Assembly: GCA_021790375.1 (NCBI GenBank)
Contig: JAJYEB010000104.1
Coordinates: forward strand, 1-6,789
Length of the DNA: 6,789 nucleotides
Source: Chloroflexota bacterium
GTDB lineage: Bacteria; Chloroflexota; Limnocylindria; Limnocylindrales; CSP1-4
Direction of reading: 5' to 3'
Shown here: in pieces, positions 5,515 to 6,789 of the stretch
How positions within the stretch are numbered: the stretch's first letter is position 1
Layout: every line of letters starts with the position of its first letter
Translations under genes and position numbers: made by a program
Notes under the pieces: model-generated
The model's database searches: none
The model's input: the letters and a program-made list of their open reading frames with translations, nothing else
Told to the model about the DNA's origin: nothing

Positions 5515-6789
5515 ATGACCGCCGATGAACTGACCGCGCGCCGCCACGTGCCCGAGGCCACCGCTCCCGGCCGCGTCTTTCCGCGCGTGCTGACCCGTCC
5601 CCTCCCCGTGGCCGTCCGCGCCGTGGGCGCGGAGATCTGGGACGCCACCGGGAAGCGCTACCTGGACGCCGCCGGCGGCGCCATCGTGATCAACGTCGGC
5701 CACGGACGCGAGTCGGTGGCGCGCGTGATGGCCGACCAGGCCTCGCGGATCGCGTACGCGCACGGGTCGGCGTTCACCAGCGAGCCGCTCGAGGCATACG
5801 CGGCCGAGGTCGGGCCGCTCCTGCCGCTCGACGAGCCGGCGATCTACCCGGTGAGCGGCGGGTCGGAGGCGATCGAGAGCGCGCTCAAGATGGCGCGCGC
5901 CTACCACGTCGCGCGCGGGGAGCCCGACCGGCAGATCGTGATCGGGCGCTGGGGCAGCTACCACGGCAACACGCTCGGAGCGCTCGACCTGTCGGGCCGG
6001 CAGCCGCTGCGCCGGCCGTACGAGGGGTGGCTCGGCCGGTTCCGGCACGTCAGCGCCGCCTACCCGTACCGGGCCGGCGAGCCCGATGCGCACGCGCTCG
6101 GGAGCGCGGAGGACGCCGCGGCCGAGCTGGACCGGGTGATCGCCACGGCGGGTCCGAACACCGTCTGCGCGTTCGTCGCCGAGCCGATCGTGGGCGCCAC
6201 GCTGGGCGCGGTCGCGCCGCCGCCCGGGTACTGGCCGGCGATCGCCGAGGTCTGCCGCCGGTACGGCGTGCTGCTGATCGCCGACGAGGTCATGACCGGG
6301 TTCGGGCGCACTGGACGCTGGTTCGCCATGGAGCGGTTCGGCGTGCGTCCCGACATCCTCGTCGCGGCCAAGGGCGCGACCGGTGGGTACTGGCCGTTCG
6401 GCTTCGCCGCCGCCGACCGCTCCGTGTACGACGTGATCCAGCGCAAGGGCGTCTTCGTGCACGGGTTCACGTTCTCGCACTCGGTGGTGGGGGCCGCGGT
6501 GGCCCGCGAGGTGCTGCGGATCCTGCGCGAGGAGGATCTCGTCGCGGCCAGCGCACGGCAGGGCGAGCTGCTGCTCGCGGAGCTGCGCGGCGCGTTTGCC
6601 GGGCACCCCAACGCCGGCGAGGTACGCGGGACGGGGCTGATGGCCGCGGTCGAGCTGGTGGCGGATCGCGAGACCCGGGCGCCGTTCGCGCGCGCCCGGC
6701 AGGTGACCGAGCGCACGCTCGCCGCGGGCCGGGAGCGGGGCCTGATGTTCTACTCGGGCACCGGCAATGCGAACGGCGTGGACGGCGAC
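5515..6789 (+). CDS. Class-III PLP-dependent aminotransferase, 3' end outside window
   Basis: The frame covers 425 codons and is still open at the window edge; family members are usually 420-470 residues, so only a short C-terminus is missing. It is a fold-type I, class-III (omega-type) aminotransferase. Visible elements: the phosphate-binding SGGSEAIESALKMARAY (114-130), the PLP-stacking region SYHGNT (148-153), VAEPIVGA (221-228), and LLIADEVMTGFGRTGRWF (253-270) with D257 contacting the pyridine nitrogen. The Schiff-base lysine is K286 in VAAKGATGGYWP, and T319 is in HGFTFSHS. All catalytic residues are present. Such enzymes move an amino group between an omega-amino compound or amine and a keto acid such as pyruvate or 2-oxoglutarate. 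The substrate cannot be read from the sequence. The neighbouring hydrolase does not settle it, since the beta-ketoadipate route uses no aminotransferase. Confidence 0.93.
   Translation, partial: MTADELTARRHVPEATAPGRVFPRVLTRPLPVAVRAVGAEIWDATGKRYLDAAGGAIVINVGHGRESVARVMADQASRIAYAHGSAFTSEPLEAYAAEVGPLLPLDEPAIYPVSGGSEAIESALKMARAYHVARGEPDRQIVIGRWGSYHGNTLGALDLSGRQPLRRPYEGWLGRFRHVSAAYPYRAGEPDAHALGSAEDAAAELDRVIATAGPNTVCAFVAEPIVGATLGAVAPPPGYWPAIAEVCRRYGVLLIADEVMTGFGRTGRWFAMERFGVRPDILVAAKGATGGYWPFGFAAADRSVYDVIQRKGVFVHGFTFSHSVVGAAVAREVLRILREEDLVAASARQGELLLAELRGAFAGHPNAGEVRGTGLMAAVELVADRETRAPFARARQVTERTLAAGRERGLMFYSGTGNANGVDGD

Noticed and set aside
2607..5528. A 973-codon open frame on the plus strand
   Set aside because: It runs antisense to the CpaF-Rid gene and then out of frame through the hydrolase. 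Its translation has no recognisable domain and is rich in Arg, Gly, Pro and Ala, as expected opposite GC-biased codons.
5140..6606. A 488-codon minus-strand frame
   Set aside because: It is antisense to the hydrolase end and the aminotransferase, whose catalytic motifs are intact on the plus strand. It has no domain signal.

Overview
The window is 6.8 kb of very GC-rich bacterial DNA, densely coding, with strong G/C preference at third codon positions. No rRNA, tRNA, CRISPR array, insertion sequence or phage gene is visible. The base composition, a candidate leaderless start, an AlkZ-like winged-helix protein and a stand-alone CpaF/TadA-type ATPase would fit a high-GC soil or freshwater lineage such as Chloroflexota or Actinomycetota. 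There is no phylogenetic marker, so this placement is an inference only.

Layout, left to right. (1) Positions 1-928, minus strand: most of a winged-helix protein of the HTH_42 / AlkZ-like family with a QAQ motif; its 3' end lies outside the window. Its GTG start sits exactly where transcription should begin from a -10/-35 pair just upstream, which suggests a leaderless mRNA. (2) Positions 929-1288: a 360-base divergent intergenic region with no supportable gene but several perfect inverted repeats, two of which share an arm and so exclude each other. (3) Positions 1289-2517, plus strand: a TauE/SafE-family permease and a small DUF1634 membrane protein, overlapping by four bases and almost certainly one operon. 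(4) Positions 2565-4529, minus strand, convergent with that operon: a 654-residue protein in which a complete CpaF/TadA secretion ATPase is followed, in one frame, by a Rid (RidA/YjgF-like) domain. (5) Positions 4645-5466, plus strand, divergent from the fusion gene: an alpha/beta hydrolase resembling 3-oxoadipate enol-lactonase. (6) Positions 5515 to the right edge, plus strand: a class-III PLP aminotransferase, cut off before its C-terminus.

The genes do not form one obvious pathway. The clear functional unit is the permease/DUF1634 pair. The hydrolase and aminotransferase may be co-transcribed (48-base gap), but nothing else here fixes their substrates. The most unusual object is the CpaF-Rid fusion: it has no Tad/Flp pilus gene beside it, and by a manual alignment its Rid module appears to lack the catalytic arginine of imine deaminases. 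Next in interest are the candidate leaderless promoter and the inverted-repeat cluster upstream of the permease operon.
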